From Burkholderiaceae bacterium (lineage in GTDB: Bacteria > Pseudomonadota > Gammaproteobacteria > Burkholderiales > Burkholderiaceae_C), in the NCBI GenBank assembly GCA_018780645.1, contig JADMJJ010000021.1:22547-86546 (forward strand): 64,000 nucleotides of DNA, in the 5' to 3' direction. Numbering within the stretch: position 1 is the first letter of the stretch; the number at the start of each line of letters is the position of its first letter. Under the pieces are notes generated by a model. It saw only the letters and a program-made list of their open reading frames with translations, had not been told where the DNA came from and did not search any database. This document shows, one piece after another, positions 42,784 to 52,493 of this stretch. Both the position numbers and the translations under genes were made by a program.

Positions 42784-44331
42784 TCAAGGCGCGTGGGGTT
42801 TGCCTTCCAGACGCCGCCACAGACCCAGCGGATTGGCGTTCTGCAGCGCCGGTGGCAGCAGCCAGTCCGGCAAGTCCTGGTAGCAGACCGGGCGCAGAAA
42901 GCGCTCGATTGCCATGCTACCCACCGAGGTGTGCAGCGCGCTGCTGCTGGCCGGGAAGGGGCCGCCGTGCACCATCGCATGGCAGACCTCGACCCCGGTC
43001 GGAAAGCCATTGGCCAGGATGCGGCCGGCCTTGCGCTCCAGAACCGGCAGCAGGGCCCGCGCCAGATCGGCATCTGCCTCGTCGAGCTGCAGGGTGGCGG
43101 TCAGCTGGCCTTCCAGCGATTCGGCCAGGGTCAGCAGCTCGGCCTGGTCGCGGCAGGTCACCAGCAGCGCGCCTGGGCCGAACACCTCGTCGTGCAACAC
43201 GGGGTTGGCGATGAAGGTGGCGGCATCGGTGATGCACAGCTGCGCAGAGCCCTCGGCCACGGTGCGGACGCCCGCCTGCTCACGCAGGCGCGCAGCTCCA
43301 GCGTCATAGGCTGCGCGTATGCCCGGCGTCAGCATGGTGCCGGCCGGCTTGGCGGCGAGCAGCGGTGCAACCGTTTCCACGAAGCGTTGTAACTCGGGGC
43401 CGTCGATCGCGGCCAGCAGGCCGGGGTTGGTGCAGAACTGGCCCACACCTAAGGTCAGCGAGTCGGCAAAGCCCTGGGCGATCGTTTCCGCACGGGCTTG
43501 CAGCGCAGCCGGCAACAGGAACACCGGGTTGATGGCGCTCATCTCGGCATAGACCGGGATCGGCTGCGGCCGGGCCTGTGCCACGGCCTGCAAGGCCAGG
43601 CCGCCGCGGCGCGAGCCGGTGAAGCCCACGGCCTGGATCACAGGATGTGTGACCAGGGCCAGGCCCAGCCGCGTGTCGCTGTCGTGCAAGAGCGAGAACA
43701 CGCCCTCGGGCAGGCCCAGCTCGCGCACCGACTGCTGTATCACCCGACCGACCAGCTCCGAGGTGCCCGGATGGGCCGGATGCGCCTTGGTGATGACCGG
43801 GCAGCCAGCGGCCAGTGCCGAGGCGGTGTCACCGCCGGCCACCGAGAAGGCCAGCGGAAAGTTGCTGGCACCGAACACGGCCACCGGGCCCAGCGCAATC
43901 TTCTGCGAGCGCAGGTCCGGCCGTGGCGGCTGGCGCCCGGGCAGGGCGGCGTCCAGCGTGGCGGCGCTCCAGTGACCGTCGCGCAGCGTCTGTGCAAACA
44001 GCCGCAGCTGGTTGACGGTGCGCATGCGCTCTCCCTGCAGCCGTGCCAGCGGCAGGGCCGATTCCAGATGCGCGCGTTCGATCAGCGCATCGCCCAAGGC
44101 CAGCAGGCCCTCGGCGATGGTCTCCAGCAGGCGTGCCCGTTGCTCGGGCAGGCTGCGGCGGAACGGATCGAAGGCGGCCTGCGCCAGCGCGCAGGCCTGC
44201 TCGACGTCGGCGGCATCGCCGCCACCAAAGGCTGGCTCCAGCGGCTCGCCGCGCACCGGGCTGAAGGCCCGGAACTCGCCCACCGTGCCGCGGCGCTGTT
44301 GCGCGCCGATCAACTGCTCGCCAGTGACCAT
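42784..44331 (-). CDS. 2-oxoglutarate semialdehyde (2,5-dioxovalerate) dehydrogenase, NADP-type
   Basis: A 515-residue aldehyde dehydrogenase of the alpha-ketoglutaric semialdehyde dehydrogenase group, which makes 2-oxoglutarate at the end of pentose, hexarate and hydroxyproline pathways. The catalytic Cys lies in [10 protein letters not shown] and the general-base Glu in YAEMSAINP, both distinctive of this group. [20 protein letters not shown] and FTGSRRGG mark the cofactor site. Its ATG overlaps the stop of the TRAP receptor gene (TGATG), so it belongs to the operon starting at 48209 with a DapA-family lyase and a TRAP transporter. A second, different semialdehyde dehydrogenase is at 52988-54427. 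Confidence 0.9.
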   Translation of the reverse strand: MVTGEQLIGAQQRRGTVGEFRAFSPVRGEPLEPAFGGGDAADVEQACALAQAAFDPFRRSLPEQRARLLETIAEGLLALGDALIERAHLESALPLARLQGERMRTVNQLRLFAQTLRDGHWSAATLDAALPGRQPPRPDLRSQKIALGPVAVFGASNFPLAFSVAGGDTASALAAGCPVITKAHPAHPGTSELVGRVIQQSVRELGLPEGVFSLLHDSDTRLGLALVTHPVIQAVGFTGSRRGGLALQAVAQARPQPIPVYAEMSAINPVFLLPAALQARAETIAQGFADSLTLGVGQFCTNPGLLAAIDGPELQRFVETVAPLLAAKPAGTMLTPGIRAAYDAGAARLREQAGVRTVAEGSAQLCITDAATFIANPVLHDEVFGPGALLVTCRDQAELLTLAESLEGQLTATLQLDEADADLARALLPVLERKAGRILANGFPTGVEVCHAMVHGGPFPASSSALHTSVGSMAIERFLRPVCYQDLPDWLLPPALQNANPLGLWRRLEGKPHAP

Positions 44332-45317
44332 CACAGCTTGGCGCCAACTTTTCGCAGCTCGGCAATCTGCGGCGCCTTGGGCAGCCAGATCTTGTCGAAC
44401 TCCTGGATCAAGGCATTGGTGTCAAGACCTGGCTCCGTCTTGATGGCGAAGGGCACGGCCTTGAACTTCTCGATCAGGCCCAGTTCGGTGGTGACGATGT
44501 CCTTGATCTGCAGGTCCAGCGACTGGCGCACCAGGCCGCGAATCAGCTCCTTGTCCTTGGCATCCAGCCCCTGCCAGATGCGGCCCGAGACCAGCGGTGC
44601 GAAGGGCATGAACAGCGCGTTCATCTGCAGCATGGCCTTGGCCACCTTGTCGAAGCGCTGGTTCCAGGAGAACTCGATATCGGCCTCCAGGCCATCGACC
44701 TGACCATTGGCCATCGCGTCGAAGACCTGGGGTGTCGGGATCGGTGTCGGTGCGGCGCCCAGCGACTGGTAGAAGTCGCGGTACACCGGCGTCGGGTTGA
44801 TGCGCAGCTTCATGCCCTTGAGGTCCTTGACGCCGGCGATCTCCTTGGTCGAGAACACCACGCGCATGCCGGTGATGCCCCAGCCCAGACCTATGGTGCC
44901 GGTCTCGCGCGGCAGCACCTCGAGCAGCTTCAGGGCCGCGTCGTGGCGCACCAGCTTGGCCACATCGGTGGTCGAGCGCACCAGATAGGGGGCGTTGATC
45001 GAGGCCACGCTGGCCACCCGCGAACCGAGTTCGGCGGCCTGTATCCAGCCCATGTCCAGCGCGCCGGTCTGCAGCTGCTGCATCATCGCCGACTCATTGC
45101 CCAGCTGGCCCGAATGGAACACCGAGACCGACAAGCGGCCATTGGTTTCCTTCTTCAGCGACTCGCCAAACTGCAGCGCGGCGCGGTTCCAGGAGTGGCC
45201 GGCCGGCGTGATCAGGCCGAGGCGGAATTCCTTGGCCTGGGCGCGGGTGCTACCGATGAAGGCGGGCGCAGCGAGGGCGGCACCGGCCTGAACGAAATGG
45301 CGACGGGTCAGGGTCAT
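44331..45317 (-). CDS. dctP: TRAP transporter solute-binding protein (DctP family)
   Basis: A 328-residue periplasmic receptor. Its N-terminus [20 protein letters not shown] carries a twin-arginine motif (TRRHFV), suggesting Tat export. The body shows DctP features: [31 protein letters not shown] and the ligand-binding Arg segment [18 protein letters not shown]. It supplies an organic or sugar acid to the DctQM permease encoded upstream in the same operon. The ligand is not identifiable; the neighbouring enzymes suggest a compound broken down to 2-oxoglutarate semialdehyde. Confidence 0.93.
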   Translation of the reverse strand: MTLTRRHFVQAGAALAAPAFIGSTRAQAKEFRLGLITPAGHSWNRAALQFGESLKKETNGRLSVSVFHSGQLGNESAMMQQLQTGALDMGWIQAAELGSRVASVASINAPYLVRSTTDVAKLVRHDAALKLLEVLPRETGTIGLGWGITGMRVVFSTKEIAGVKDLKGMKLRINPTPVYRDFYQSLGAAPTPIPTPQVFDAMANGQVDGLEADIEFSWNQRFDKVAKAMLQMNALFMPFAPLVSGRIWQGLDAKDKELIRGLVRQSLDLQIKDIVTTELGLIEKFKAVPFAIKTEPGLDTNALIQEFDKIWLPKAPQIAELRKVGAKL

Positions 45318-45361
45318 GATGAAGGGCCTTTCAGTGGGGTGACGGACGGAACGGGATCGGT

Positions 45362-46624
45362 TCAGAGCAGTGCCAGCGACAGGCTGGGGAACAGCGACAG
45401 CAGCACCAGCGCGACGCAGGAAATCAGGAAGAAGGGCAGGGTGACGAGGAACATCCTTCCCGGCTTGGCACCGGTGACGGCGGCGGCCACGAAGAAGCTC
45501 AGCCCCACCGGCGGCGACATCAGGCCCAGCACCAGATTGACCACCACGACCACGCCGAAGTGGCGCGGGTCGATGCCATAGACCTCGGTGGCAATGGGCA
45601 GCAGGATGGGCACCGTCATGATCAGGCCGGGAATGCCATCGATCACCGTGCCGATGATGAGCAGGATCACATTCACCAGCAGCAGGAAGGTGACCGGGTC
45701 CTTGGCCACCGACTGAATCCAGGCGGCGGCCGCCTGCGGCACCTTGCCGTAGATCAGCAGCCACGAGAACACCGCCGCCGCGGCCACCAGGAACAGCACG
45801 ATGGACGAATAGACGGCGGCGCGCAGCAGTATCTGCGGCAGCATGCGGAACTGGAACTCGCGCGTCACATAGCGCCCCACCAGGGCGGAGACGACCGCGC
45901 CGACCGCGGCCGACTCGGTAGGGTTGGCCACGCCGCCGAGGATGGAGCCGACGATGACGATGGGGATCAGCAGCGTCGGCGAGGCATGGACGATGGTGCG
46001 GGCGCGCTGGCGCAGGCTGCGCTTCTCGCTGCGCGGGTAGTTGTAGATCAGGCCCATGCAGGCGATGACGACGAAGAACAGCAGCGTCAGCAGCACGCCG
46101 GGCAGGATGCCGGCCATCAGCATATCGCCCACCGCCACCTGGGCCAGCACGCTGTAGACCACGAACATCACCGAGGGCGGGATGATGGGCCCGAGCATGC
46201 CGCCATAGACGGTGATGCCGGCGGCGAAGGTCTTGTCATAGCCCTGCTTCTCCATCTCGGGCACCATGATCTTGGACATGATGGCGACCTGGGCGGTGGC
46301 CGAGCCGATGATGGAGGCCAGCATCATATTGGCCAGGATGTTGACGTAGGCCAGGCCGCCCCGCACCGCGCCGACAAAGCCCATCGCCAGCTCGACCAGC
46401 CGCCGTGTGATGCCGCCACTGCTCATGATCTCGCCGATCAGGATGAACAGGGGGATGGCGATCAGGCCATAGCTGTCCACCCCGCCGAACATCTGGCTCG
46501 GGAATGACTGCAGCAGCACGGTGTTGCCGTTGCTGTAGATGTAGACGATGCCCGAGAGGCACAGGCACACGCCGATGGGCACGCCCACCAGCATGATGAC
46601 GAGGAAGAAGATGCCGGTGATCAT
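45362..46624 (-). CDS. dctM: TRAP transporter large permease (DctM family)
   Basis: A 420-residue, very hydrophobic protein with about 12 membrane helices, the sodium-coupled core of the TRAP transporter. Typical stretches include VGVPIGVCLCLSG, SGGITRRLVELAMGFVG, IPPSVMFVVYSVLAQV and IDGIPGLIMTVPILLPIA. It follows the DctQ gene by 27 bases and precedes the DctP gene by 44 bases, giving gene order QMP. Confidence 0.95.
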   Translation of the reverse strand: MITGIFFLVIMLVGVPIGVCLCLSGIVYIYSNGNTVLLQSFPSQMFGGVDSYGLIAIPLFILIGEIMSSGGITRRLVELAMGFVGAVRGGLAYVNILANMMLASIIGSATAQVAIMSKIMVPEMEKQGYDKTFAAGITVYGGMLGPIIPPSVMFVVYSVLAQVAVGDMLMAGILPGVLLTLLFFVVIACMGLIYNYPRSEKRSLRQRARTIVHASPTLLIPIVIVGSILGGVANPTESAAVGAVVSALVGRYVTREFQFRMLPQILLRAAVYSSIVLFLVAAAAVFSWLLIYGKVPQAAAAWIQSVAKDPVTFLLLVNVILLIIGTVIDGIPGLIMTVPILLPIATEVYGIDPRHFGVVVVVNLVLGLMSPPVGLSFFVAAAVTGAKPGRMFLVTLPFFLISCVALVLLSLFPSLSLALL

Positions 46625-46651
46625 GGTGTGGGGTTGCCGCTCGCAGGCCGC

Positions 46652-47266
46652 TCAGTTGACAGTTGCTTCGGCGTTGCCGAGATCGAAGCCCGCCACGGTG
46701 GCGCGTGGCTGCAGGCCGAGGTCTTCGACCAGGTTGGCGGCGGCGTGAGTCGTGAAGGTGAGGCCGAAGATGGGCAAAATCAGCTGCACGACCCAGGTCG
46801 GCCAGTTCAGGGTCTGGGTGCGCTCGGTGTAGAGGAAGTTGAAGCTGTCGGCGGCAAATTCCTTGGCGTCGAAGCCATGGCTGGCAATGCCCACCGGGTC
46901 CATCCACAGCCAGCACATCGCCAGCATCGCGCAGCCGAACAGAAACACCCCGGCGGTGGCCGTGGCCTTGAGCCGGCATGCGGCCGCTTCGCCCAGATAG
47001 TCGGTCATCAGGGTGACGGCGAAATCCATGCGCAGCCGCGTCATCGTCGAGGCGCCGACGAAGCACAGCCACACCACCAGATAAACCGCCGCCTCGTCCA
47101 CCCAGTAGATCGGCATGCCGGTGTAGCGGGTGACGACGTTGAGCAATATCAGCAGGGTCAGCCCGCCCATCAGCACCATCAGGGTCAGGCGTTCGACTTG
47201 GAGGATGGCGCTGGAGGCCTGCTGCACCCAGCGGGCCCAGCCATGTGTTTTTGTGGTGTCTTGCAT
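46652..47266 (-). CDS. dctQ: TRAP transporter small permease (DctQ family)
   Basis: A 204-residue membrane protein with four main helices in the DctQ pattern (LMVLMGGLTLLILLNVVTRY, then GMPIYWVDEAAVYLVVWLCF with the conserved WxxE/DE element). It partners the large permease encoded just downstream. It lies 28 bases after the DapA-family lyase gene. Confidence 0.92.
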   Translation of the reverse strand: MQDTTKTHGWARWVQQASSAILQVERLTLMVLMGGLTLLILLNVVTRYTGMPIYWVDEAAVYLVVWLCFVGASTMTRLRMDFAVTLMTDYLGEAAACRLKATATAGVFLFGCAMLAMCWLWMDPVGIASHGFDAKEFAADSFNFLYTERTQTLNWPTWVVQLILPIFGLTFTTHAAANLVEDLGLQPRATVAGFDLGNAEATVN

Positions 47267-47294
47267 GGTGGGCCGGGGTTGGCTGGTCTTGGCG

Positions 47295-48209
47295 TCAGGC
47301 GACCGAGCGGTACTTCTCGGGGCGGGTCGCCAGGGCCTTCTCGACCACTGAGGTGACGAAGGCCCGCTCCTCGCCGATCAGCGGCAGGCGGGGGCGGCGC
47401 ATATGCTCGCTGCCCACACCGACCAGCAGGTCGATCAGCTTCAGGTTCTGCACCAGCTTGTTCGACACATCGAGGTGCAGCATCGGCGTCATCCACTGGT
47501 AGAGTTTGAGCGCCTCGGCCCACTGGCCGGCCTTCATCAGCTCGAACAGCGCCACGTTCTCGCGCGGGAAGGCGCAGCCGACGCCGGCCAAGAGGCCGTC
47601 GCAGCCCAGGGCCAGACCCTCGAAGGCCAGGTCATCAACACCGAGGAACAACTGATAGCGGTCGCCCAGCAGGTTGCGCAGATCGGTGATGCGGCGGATG
47701 TCGCCGGTGCTTTCCTTGATGGCTTCGATCCACTTGCAATCGGCCAGCTCCAGCATGTGTTCGGGCTTCAGATCGACGCGGTAGGCAATCGGGTTGTTGT
47801 AGACCATCACCGGCTTCTGCGCGGCCTCGGCCATGGTGCGCACGTTCAGCATCGCCTCGCGGGCGTCGGCGACATAGATCACCGAGGGCATGACCATATA
47901 GCCGGCCACGCCCAGCTTGTTCGCGCCCTCGATATAGCGCAGCGCCTCGCGGGTGCTGGTCTCGGACACATTGGCCAGCACCGGCACGCGGCCGTCGGCG
48001 GCCTCCAGCGCGATGCGGGCGACCTCGAGCTTCTCTTCCAGGGTCAGGGTGCTGGCCTCGCCCAGCGAGCCGCAGGTCACGATGCCGTGGATGCCGTTGC
48101 GGATCTGGAAGTCGATGTGGCGGGCCGTGCCTTCGGCGTCTATGCGCTCGTCGGCAAAGAACTTGGTCGTGATGGCGGGGAAGATGCCGGTCCAGCGGGT
48201 TGCGCTCAT
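47295..48209 (-). CDS. Dihydrodipicolinate synthase/N-acetylneuraminate lyase family protein
   Basis: A 304-residue class I aldolase-fold enzyme. The Schiff-base Lys lies in IEAIKESTGD, the catalytic Tyr in PVMVYNNPIAY, and the substrate-carboxylate loop is CGSLGEASTL. Family members split or dehydrate 2-oxo acids. Because a 2-oxoglutarate semialdehyde dehydrogenase closes the same operon, the enzyme may produce that semialdehyde. Candidates are 1-pyrroline-4-hydroxy-2-carboxylate deaminase (hydroxyproline route) or a 2-keto-3-deoxy-sugar-acid dehydratase. It is the first gene of the operon, with a ribosome site (AGGAG) and an AT-rich promoter region at about 48240-48300. Confidence 0.88.
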   Translation of the reverse strand: MSATRWTGIFPAITTKFFADERIDAEGTARHIDFQIRNGIHGIVTCGSLGEASTLTLEEKLEVARIALEAADGRVPVLANVSETSTREALRYIEGANKLGVAGYMVMPSVIYVADAREAMLNVRTMAEAAQKPVMVYNNPIAYRVDLKPEHMLELADCKWIEAIKESTGDIRRITDLRNLLGDRYQLFLGVDDLAFEGLALGCDGLLAGVGCAFPRENVALFELMKAGQWAEALKLYQWMTPMLHLDVSNKLVQNLKLIDLLVGVGSEHMRRPRLPLIGEERAFVTSVVEKALATRPEKYRSVA

Positions 48210-48248
48210 GTCGGGGGACTCCTGTGTGAGTGGCTTGATGCGTTGCTT

Positions 48249-48278
48249 GGTATAAATATATTAGCAGTATTCTTGCAA
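48249..48278 (-). promoter_or_regulatory. Candidate promoter for the DapA-like/TRAP operon
   Basis: Read leftward, TTGCAA (48278-48273) and TATACC (48254-48249) are 18 bases apart, in a markedly AT-rich stretch 40-90 bases before the operon's first ATG. The match is moderate; the AT-richness in this GC-rich window is the stronger clue. Confidence 0.35.
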
Positions 48279-48374
48279 AACATCAGTAATAACCACTAGA
48301 TCCGCAAATCGTGAGGTACGCAAGAAGTGGGCCCACGGCCGGGGCGATGACGTGAGGCCGCCCCGCCGGGGCGA

Positions 48375-48944
48375 TCAGCTCAGGCCGACGAGCCTGGCGA
48401 TCATCTCGATGGCGCTGCGTGCGCCGAGCTTGCGCATCAGGCGGGCGCGGTGCCCGTCTATCGTGCGCGGGCTGACCGACAGCAGGCGCGCAATCTCCTT
48501 GGTGCTCAGGCCGGCGGCAAGCTGGCGCACGATCTCGCGCTCGCGCGTGGTCAGGGGCACGGCCACCGGGCGGCGCGCGGAGATGTCCTCGAACATCCAG
48601 ACTGCATAGGCGAAGGGCTGGTCTCGGCTCAGCGAGCGGCCCGCCACATGGCACCAGAACAGGCGCCCGCTGCAGTGCCGCATGATGCGTTCGTCACTGT
48701 ACTGGCCGCTGCGCTGCATCTCGCTGAGGCCCTGCGCGCCGATGTGCTCGAACTCGACTGCCGAGGGGTAGAGGCAGGCCAGCGACTGGCCGAGCAATTG
48801 CGCCGGCGTGTGCCCGAACATCGCTGCGAAGGCGGCGTTGCAACGCTCGATGACGCGATCGCGCGAAACGCACAGGCCCACCGGCGCGAGGTCGAAGGCG
48901 AGGGCAAGGTCGTCATCAAGGGTGGGCATGCGGGAATTCACCAT
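48375..48944 (-). CDS. PAS-LuxR transcriptional regulator
   Basis: A 189-residue regulator with an N-terminal PAS domain (about 12-120; LAPVGLCVSRDRVIERCNAA, with RLFWCHVAGRSL) and a C-terminal LuxR/FixJ-type helix-turn-helix (about 128-189; LTTREREIVRQLAAGLSTKE, VSPRTIDGHRARLMRKL). It lacks a receiver domain, so the PAS domain itself probably senses a ligand. It is divergent from the thiolase/acyl-CoA synthetase/dehydrogenase operon (68-bp gap) and lies upstream of the TRAP operon, so it could control either. Confidence 0.88.
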   Translation of the reverse strand: MVNSRMPTLDDDLALAFDLAPVGLCVSRDRVIERCNAAFAAMFGHTPAQLLGQSLACLYPSAVEFEHIGAQGLSEMQRSGQYSDERIMRHCSGRLFWCHVAGRSLSRDQPFAYAVWMFEDISARRPVAVPLTTREREIVRQLAAGLSTKEIARLLSVSPRTIDGHRARLMRKLGARSAIEMIARLVGLS

Positions 48945-49012
48945 GAGGTAGTTCTACGTCTGGCGACGGCGCCTGCAGTTTCCTACAGTCGCCACGCCAA
49001 CAGGAGACAAAG

Positions 49013-50179
49013 ATGACGGCTTGCATGGTGGGTTGGGCGCACTCCAGGTTCGGACGGCTCGACGGGCTGGATCTGGAAGGCTTGATCGGCGGCGTGGCCC
49101 GCGAGGCGATGGTCCATGCCGGCATTGCCGGCGGCGAGGTGGGCGGCATCTGGCTGGGTCAGCTCAACGGTGGTTTCGTGCCGGAGATCTTTGCGTCCTC
49201 GCTGGCGCTGCAGGCCGATGACGCGCTGCGTTGGGCGCCGGCAACCCGGGTGGAGAACGCCTGCGCCTCGGGTGCGGCGGCGCTGTATGCGGCCTGCGAT
49301 GCGATCGAGTCGGGCCGTGTCAAGGTGGCCCTGGTCATAGGCGCCGAGAAGATGACGGCGGTCAGCGGCCCCGAGACCACGCGCATCCTCGGCAATGCTT
49401 CCTATGTGAAGGAGGAGGCCGCGCAGGGTCTCACGTTCCCGGGCATCTTCGCGCAGATCGCGAGCGCCTATTTCGAGCGCTACGGCGACCACTCAGCCAC
49501 GCTGGCGCGCATCGCGGCCAAGGGTCATGCCAATGGCGTGCGCAACCCCTGGGCGCAGATGCGCAAGGACCTCGGCTTCGAGTTCTGCAACACGGTGTCC
49601 GACAGGAACCCCTTCGTCGCCGCGCCGTTGCGCAAGACCGACTGCTCGCTGGTGTCGGACGGCGCCGCGGCCCTGGTGCTGGTCGATGCCGCTCTGGCAC
49701 CGCGCTTCCCCCGTGCGGTGGGGTGGCGCGCGCGGTCCCAGGTCAGCGACTACCTGCCGATGTCGCGCCGCGATGCGGTGGCCTTCGAGGGGCCACGTCG
49801 TGCCTGGGCGCAGGCGCTGGCGGCGGCCGGCTGCAGCGTGCATGACCTGTCGCTGGCCGAGGTGCATGACTGCTTCACCATCGCCGAGCTGCTCAGCTAC
49901 GAGGCCATGGGCCTGGCGGCGCCGGGGCAGGGCTCCCGTCTGATCGACGAGGGCGTGGTGCAGCTGGGCGGCCGCCTGCCGGTCAACCCCTCGGGCGGGC
50001 TGAAGGCCAAGGGCCATCCGATCGGTGCCACCGGCGTATCGATGCATGTGCTGGCGGCGATGCAGCTGATGGGCGAGGCCGGCGAGATGCAGGTGCCCGG
50101 TGCCGAGCTGGCCGGCGTGTTCAATATGGGCGGCTCGGCCGTGGCCAGTTATGTCAGCGTCTTGGAGCGCTCGCGATGA
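49013..50179 (+). CDS. Thiolase-family protein (acetyl-CoA acetyltransferase-like)
   Basis: A 388-residue thiolase of the SCP-x/acetyl-CoA acetyltransferase-like branch. The nucleophilic Cys lies in VENACASGAAAL, then EVHDCFTIAE and GHPIGATG. The second Cys motif (CxGGG) is replaced by FNMGGSA, as usual in this branch. It is the first gene of a tight three-gene operon (stop overlaps the next start by ATGA), followed by an acyl-CoA ligase and a 3-hydroxybutyrate-type dehydrogenase. Together they could convert a hydroxy or keto acid to acetyl-CoA units. Confidence 0.92.
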   Translation: MTACMVGWAHSRFGRLDGLDLEGLIGGVAREAMVHAGIAGGEVGGIWLGQLNGGFVPEIFASSLALQADDALRWAPATRVENACASGAAALYAACDAIESGRVKVALVIGAEKMTAVSGPETTRILGNASYVKEEAAQGLTFPGIFAQIASAYFERYGDHSATLARIAAKGHANGVRNPWAQMRKDLGFEFCNTVSDRNPFVAAPLRKTDCSLVSDGAAALVLVDAALAPRFPRAVGWRARSQVSDYLPMSRRDAVAFEGPRRAWAQALAAAGCSVHDLSLAEVHDCFTIAELLSYEAMGLAAPGQGSRLIDEGVVQLGGRLPVNPSGGLKAKGHPIGATGVSMHVLAAMQLMGEAGEMQVPGAELAGVFNMGGSAVASYVSVLERSR

Positions 50180-51705
50180 ATCTGGCGCAGCTGCTGGCGC
50201 GCGCTGCGCGCAGCCATCCCGATCGGCCCGCCCTGCTGCTCGGCGACGAGCCGCTCTACAACTACCGCCAGCTCGCCGATCGGGCGGCCCGGCTGGCCGG
50301 CCATTGGCGCGACATCCTGGGCCTGCAGCCGGGCGATCGGGTGGCCCTGTGCATGGGCAACCAGCCCGCCTATCTGGAACTGCTCTATGCGGCCTGGTGG
50401 GCCGGCCTGGCGGTGGTGCCCATCAATGCCAAACTGCACCCGCGGGAGGTCGAGTTCATCCTGCGGGACTCGGAGGCGGCCCTGCTGTGCCTCGGCGCCG
50501 ATCTGCTCGCCGGGCTGCAGCCGCTGCTGGCCGATCTACCGGCCCTGCGCCAGGTGCTGATCCCCGGCGAGGCCGCTTACGAGGCCGCGCTCGGCGCCGC
50601 AGCGATCGAGCCGGCGCAGCGCGCGCCCGACGATCTGGCCTGGCTGTTCTACACCTCGGGCACGACCGGGCGGCCCAAGGGCGTGATGCAGACCCATCGC
50701 AATCTGTATGCAATGACGACCTGCTACTTCATTGATGTCGATGAGGTCGATGCAGGGGACGCCATCGTCTATGCCGCGCCGATGTCGCATGGCGCCGGCC
50801 TCTACAACTTCGCCTTCGTGGCCAAGGCTTCGCGCCATGTCCTGCCGCGCTCGGGTGGCTTCGACCCGGCCGAGCTGCTGGCCTTGTCCACCAGCGTCGG
50901 CCGGCTGTGCCTGTTCGCGGCGCCGACAATGGTCACCCGGCTGGTCGAGCACCTGGCCCAGAGCGGTGCTTCGGCCGTCGGCTTCAAGACCATCGTCTAT
51001 GGCGGCGGACCCATGTATGCGGCGGACATCCAGCGCGCGCTGGCCGTGATGGGATCGCGCTTCGTGCAGATCTACGGCCAGGGCGAGTCGCCAATGACCA
51101 TCACCGCGCTGTCTCGTGAGCAGTTGCATGACAGCGCTCATCCGCGCTGGGCCGAGCGCCTCGCCTCGGTGGGCCAGGCCCAGACCCTGGTCGAGGTGCG
51201 TGTCGTCGGAGCCGATGGCCACCCACGGGCCGCTGGCGAAACCGGCGAGGTGATCGTGCGCGGGGATACGGTGATGGCCGGCTACTGGCGCAATGCACCG
51301 GCCACAGCGGCGGCGCTGCGCGAGGGCTGGTTGTGGACCGGCGACCTCGGGGTGCTCGACGACGATGGCCTGCTGACCCTGAAGGACCGCTCCAAGGATG
51401 TGGTCATCAGCGGCGGCTCCAACATCTACCCGCGCGAAGTCGAGGAGGTGCTGCTGCGACATCCCGGCGTGCGGGAGGTGTCGGTGATCGGCCGGCCCGA
51501 CCCCGAGTGGGGCGAGGTCGTGGTGGCCTTTGTCGTCGGCGAGGGGCTCAGCGCCGAGGTGCTGGACGCCCTGTGCCTGGCGCATATCGCCCGCTTCAAG
51601 CGGCCCAAGCACTACCGCTTCGTGGCCAGCCTGCCCAAGAACAACTATGGCAAGGTGCTGAAGACCGCCTTGCGCGAGATGCTGCAACAAGAAAGCAAGA
51701 CATGA
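50176..51705 (+). CDS. AMP-dependent acyl-CoA synthetase/ligase
   Basis: A 509-residue adenylating enzyme that joins a carboxylic acid to CoA. Motifs: the P-loop-like WLFYTSGTTGRPKGVM, YGGGPMYAADI, IYGQGESPM, the hinge LWTGDLGVLDDDG and the C-terminal catalytic Lys in KNNYGKVLKT. Its ATG overlaps the thiolase stop and its TGA overlaps the dehydrogenase ATG, so expression is coupled. The acid is unknown; a short or medium-chain keto/hydroxy acid is suggested by the neighbours. Confidence 0.94.
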   Translation: MNLAQLLARAARSHPDRPALLLGDEPLYNYRQLADRAARLAGHWRDILGLQPGDRVALCMGNQPAYLELLYAAWWAGLAVVPINAKLHPREVEFILRDSEAALLCLGADLLAGLQPLLADLPALRQVLIPGEAAYEAALGAAAIEPAQRAPDDLAWLFYTSGTTGRPKGVMQTHRNLYAMTTCYFIDVDEVDAGDAIVYAAPMSHGAGLYNFAFVAKASRHVLPRSGGFDPAELLALSTSVGRLCLFAAPTMVTRLVEHLAQSGASAVGFKTIVYGGGPMYAADIQRALAVMGSRFVQIYGQGESPMTITALSREQLHDSAHPRWAERLASVGQAQTLVEVRVVGADGHPRAAGETGEVIVRGDTVMAGYWRNAPATAAALREGWLWTGDLGVLDDDGLLTLKDRSKDVVISGGSNIYPREVEEVLLRHPGVREVSVIGRPDPEWGEVVVAFVVGEGLSAEVLDALCLAHIARFKRPKHYRFVASLPKNNYGKVLKTALREMLQQESKT

Positions 51706-52487
51706 TGCTGAATGGACATACCGCGCTGGTCACAGGCTCCACCCAGGGCATAGGTCTGGCGATTGCGCAGGCGCTGGCGCGGGCAGGTGCCGATGTGATA
51801 CTGCACGGCATCGAAGACGATACCGAGGGCCGCGCTGCCGCCGACCGTGTGGCTGCGCTGGGTGGCGTGCGTTGTGCCTACGTGCGCGCCGACCTCGCAC
51901 AGGTGGATGAGGCCGTCGGCCTGCTGGCCGCCGCCAGCGAGGAGCTGCGCGCACCGGACATCCTGATCAACAACGCGGGGATCCAGCACACCTGTCCGAT
52001 CGAGAGCTTTCCGCTGGAGCGCTGGGATGCCATCCTGGCCGTCAACCTCAGTGCGGCCTTTCTGGCCATGCAGGCGGCGCTGCCGGCAATGCGCGCTCGA
52101 GGCTGGGGCCGCATCGTCAATATTGCTTCGGTCCATGGTCTGGTGGCCTCGGTCAACAAGGCGGCCTATCTGGCGGCCAAGCATGGCCTGGTCGGCCTGT
52201 CCAAGGGCGTGGCGCTGGAAACGGCAACGCAGGGCATCACCGTCAACTGCATCTGCCCGGGTTGGACCGACACGGCCATCATCCAGCCGCAGATCGAGGC
52301 GCGTGCGCGCCAGTTTGGCGGCGATCGCCAGGCCGGTATCCGCGATTTGCTGCAGGAGAAGCAGCCCAACCTCAGCCTGCTGCCGCCGGAGCGAATCGGG
52401 GACGTGGCGGTGTTCCTGTGCAGCGACGCAGCCGCCGGCATCACCGGCGTGGCCCTGCCTGTGGATGGGGGTTGGACGGCGCAGTGA
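51702..52487 (+). CDS. 3-hydroxybutyrate dehydrogenase-like SDR
   Basis: A 261-residue short-chain dehydrogenase with all classical residues: TGSTQGIG, NNAGIQH, the Ser in NIASVHG, and YLAAK. The pattern IQHTCPIESFP, SVHGLVASVNKAAYLAAKHG and CPGWTDTAI with a QP..EARA stretch matches D-3-hydroxybutyrate dehydrogenases, which interconvert 3-hydroxybutyrate and acetoacetate. Its ATG overlaps the ligase stop (ATGA). With the ligase and thiolase this would make 3-hydroxybutyrate to acetoacetate to acetoacetyl-CoA to acetyl-CoA, a plausible route for PHB monomer use. Confidence 0.9.
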   Translation: MMLNGHTALVTGSTQGIGLAIAQALARAGADVILHGIEDDTEGRAAADRVAALGGVRCAYVRADLAQVDEAVGLLAAASEELRAPDILINNAGIQHTCPIESFPLERWDAILAVNLSAAFLAMQAALPAMRARGWGRIVNIASVHGLVASVNKAAYLAAKHGLVGLSKGVALETATQGITVNCICPGWTDTAIIQPQIEARARQFGGDRQAGIRDLLQEKQPNLSLLPPERIGDVAVFLCSDAAAGITGVALPVDGGWTAQ

Positions 52488-52493
52488 TGGGGC

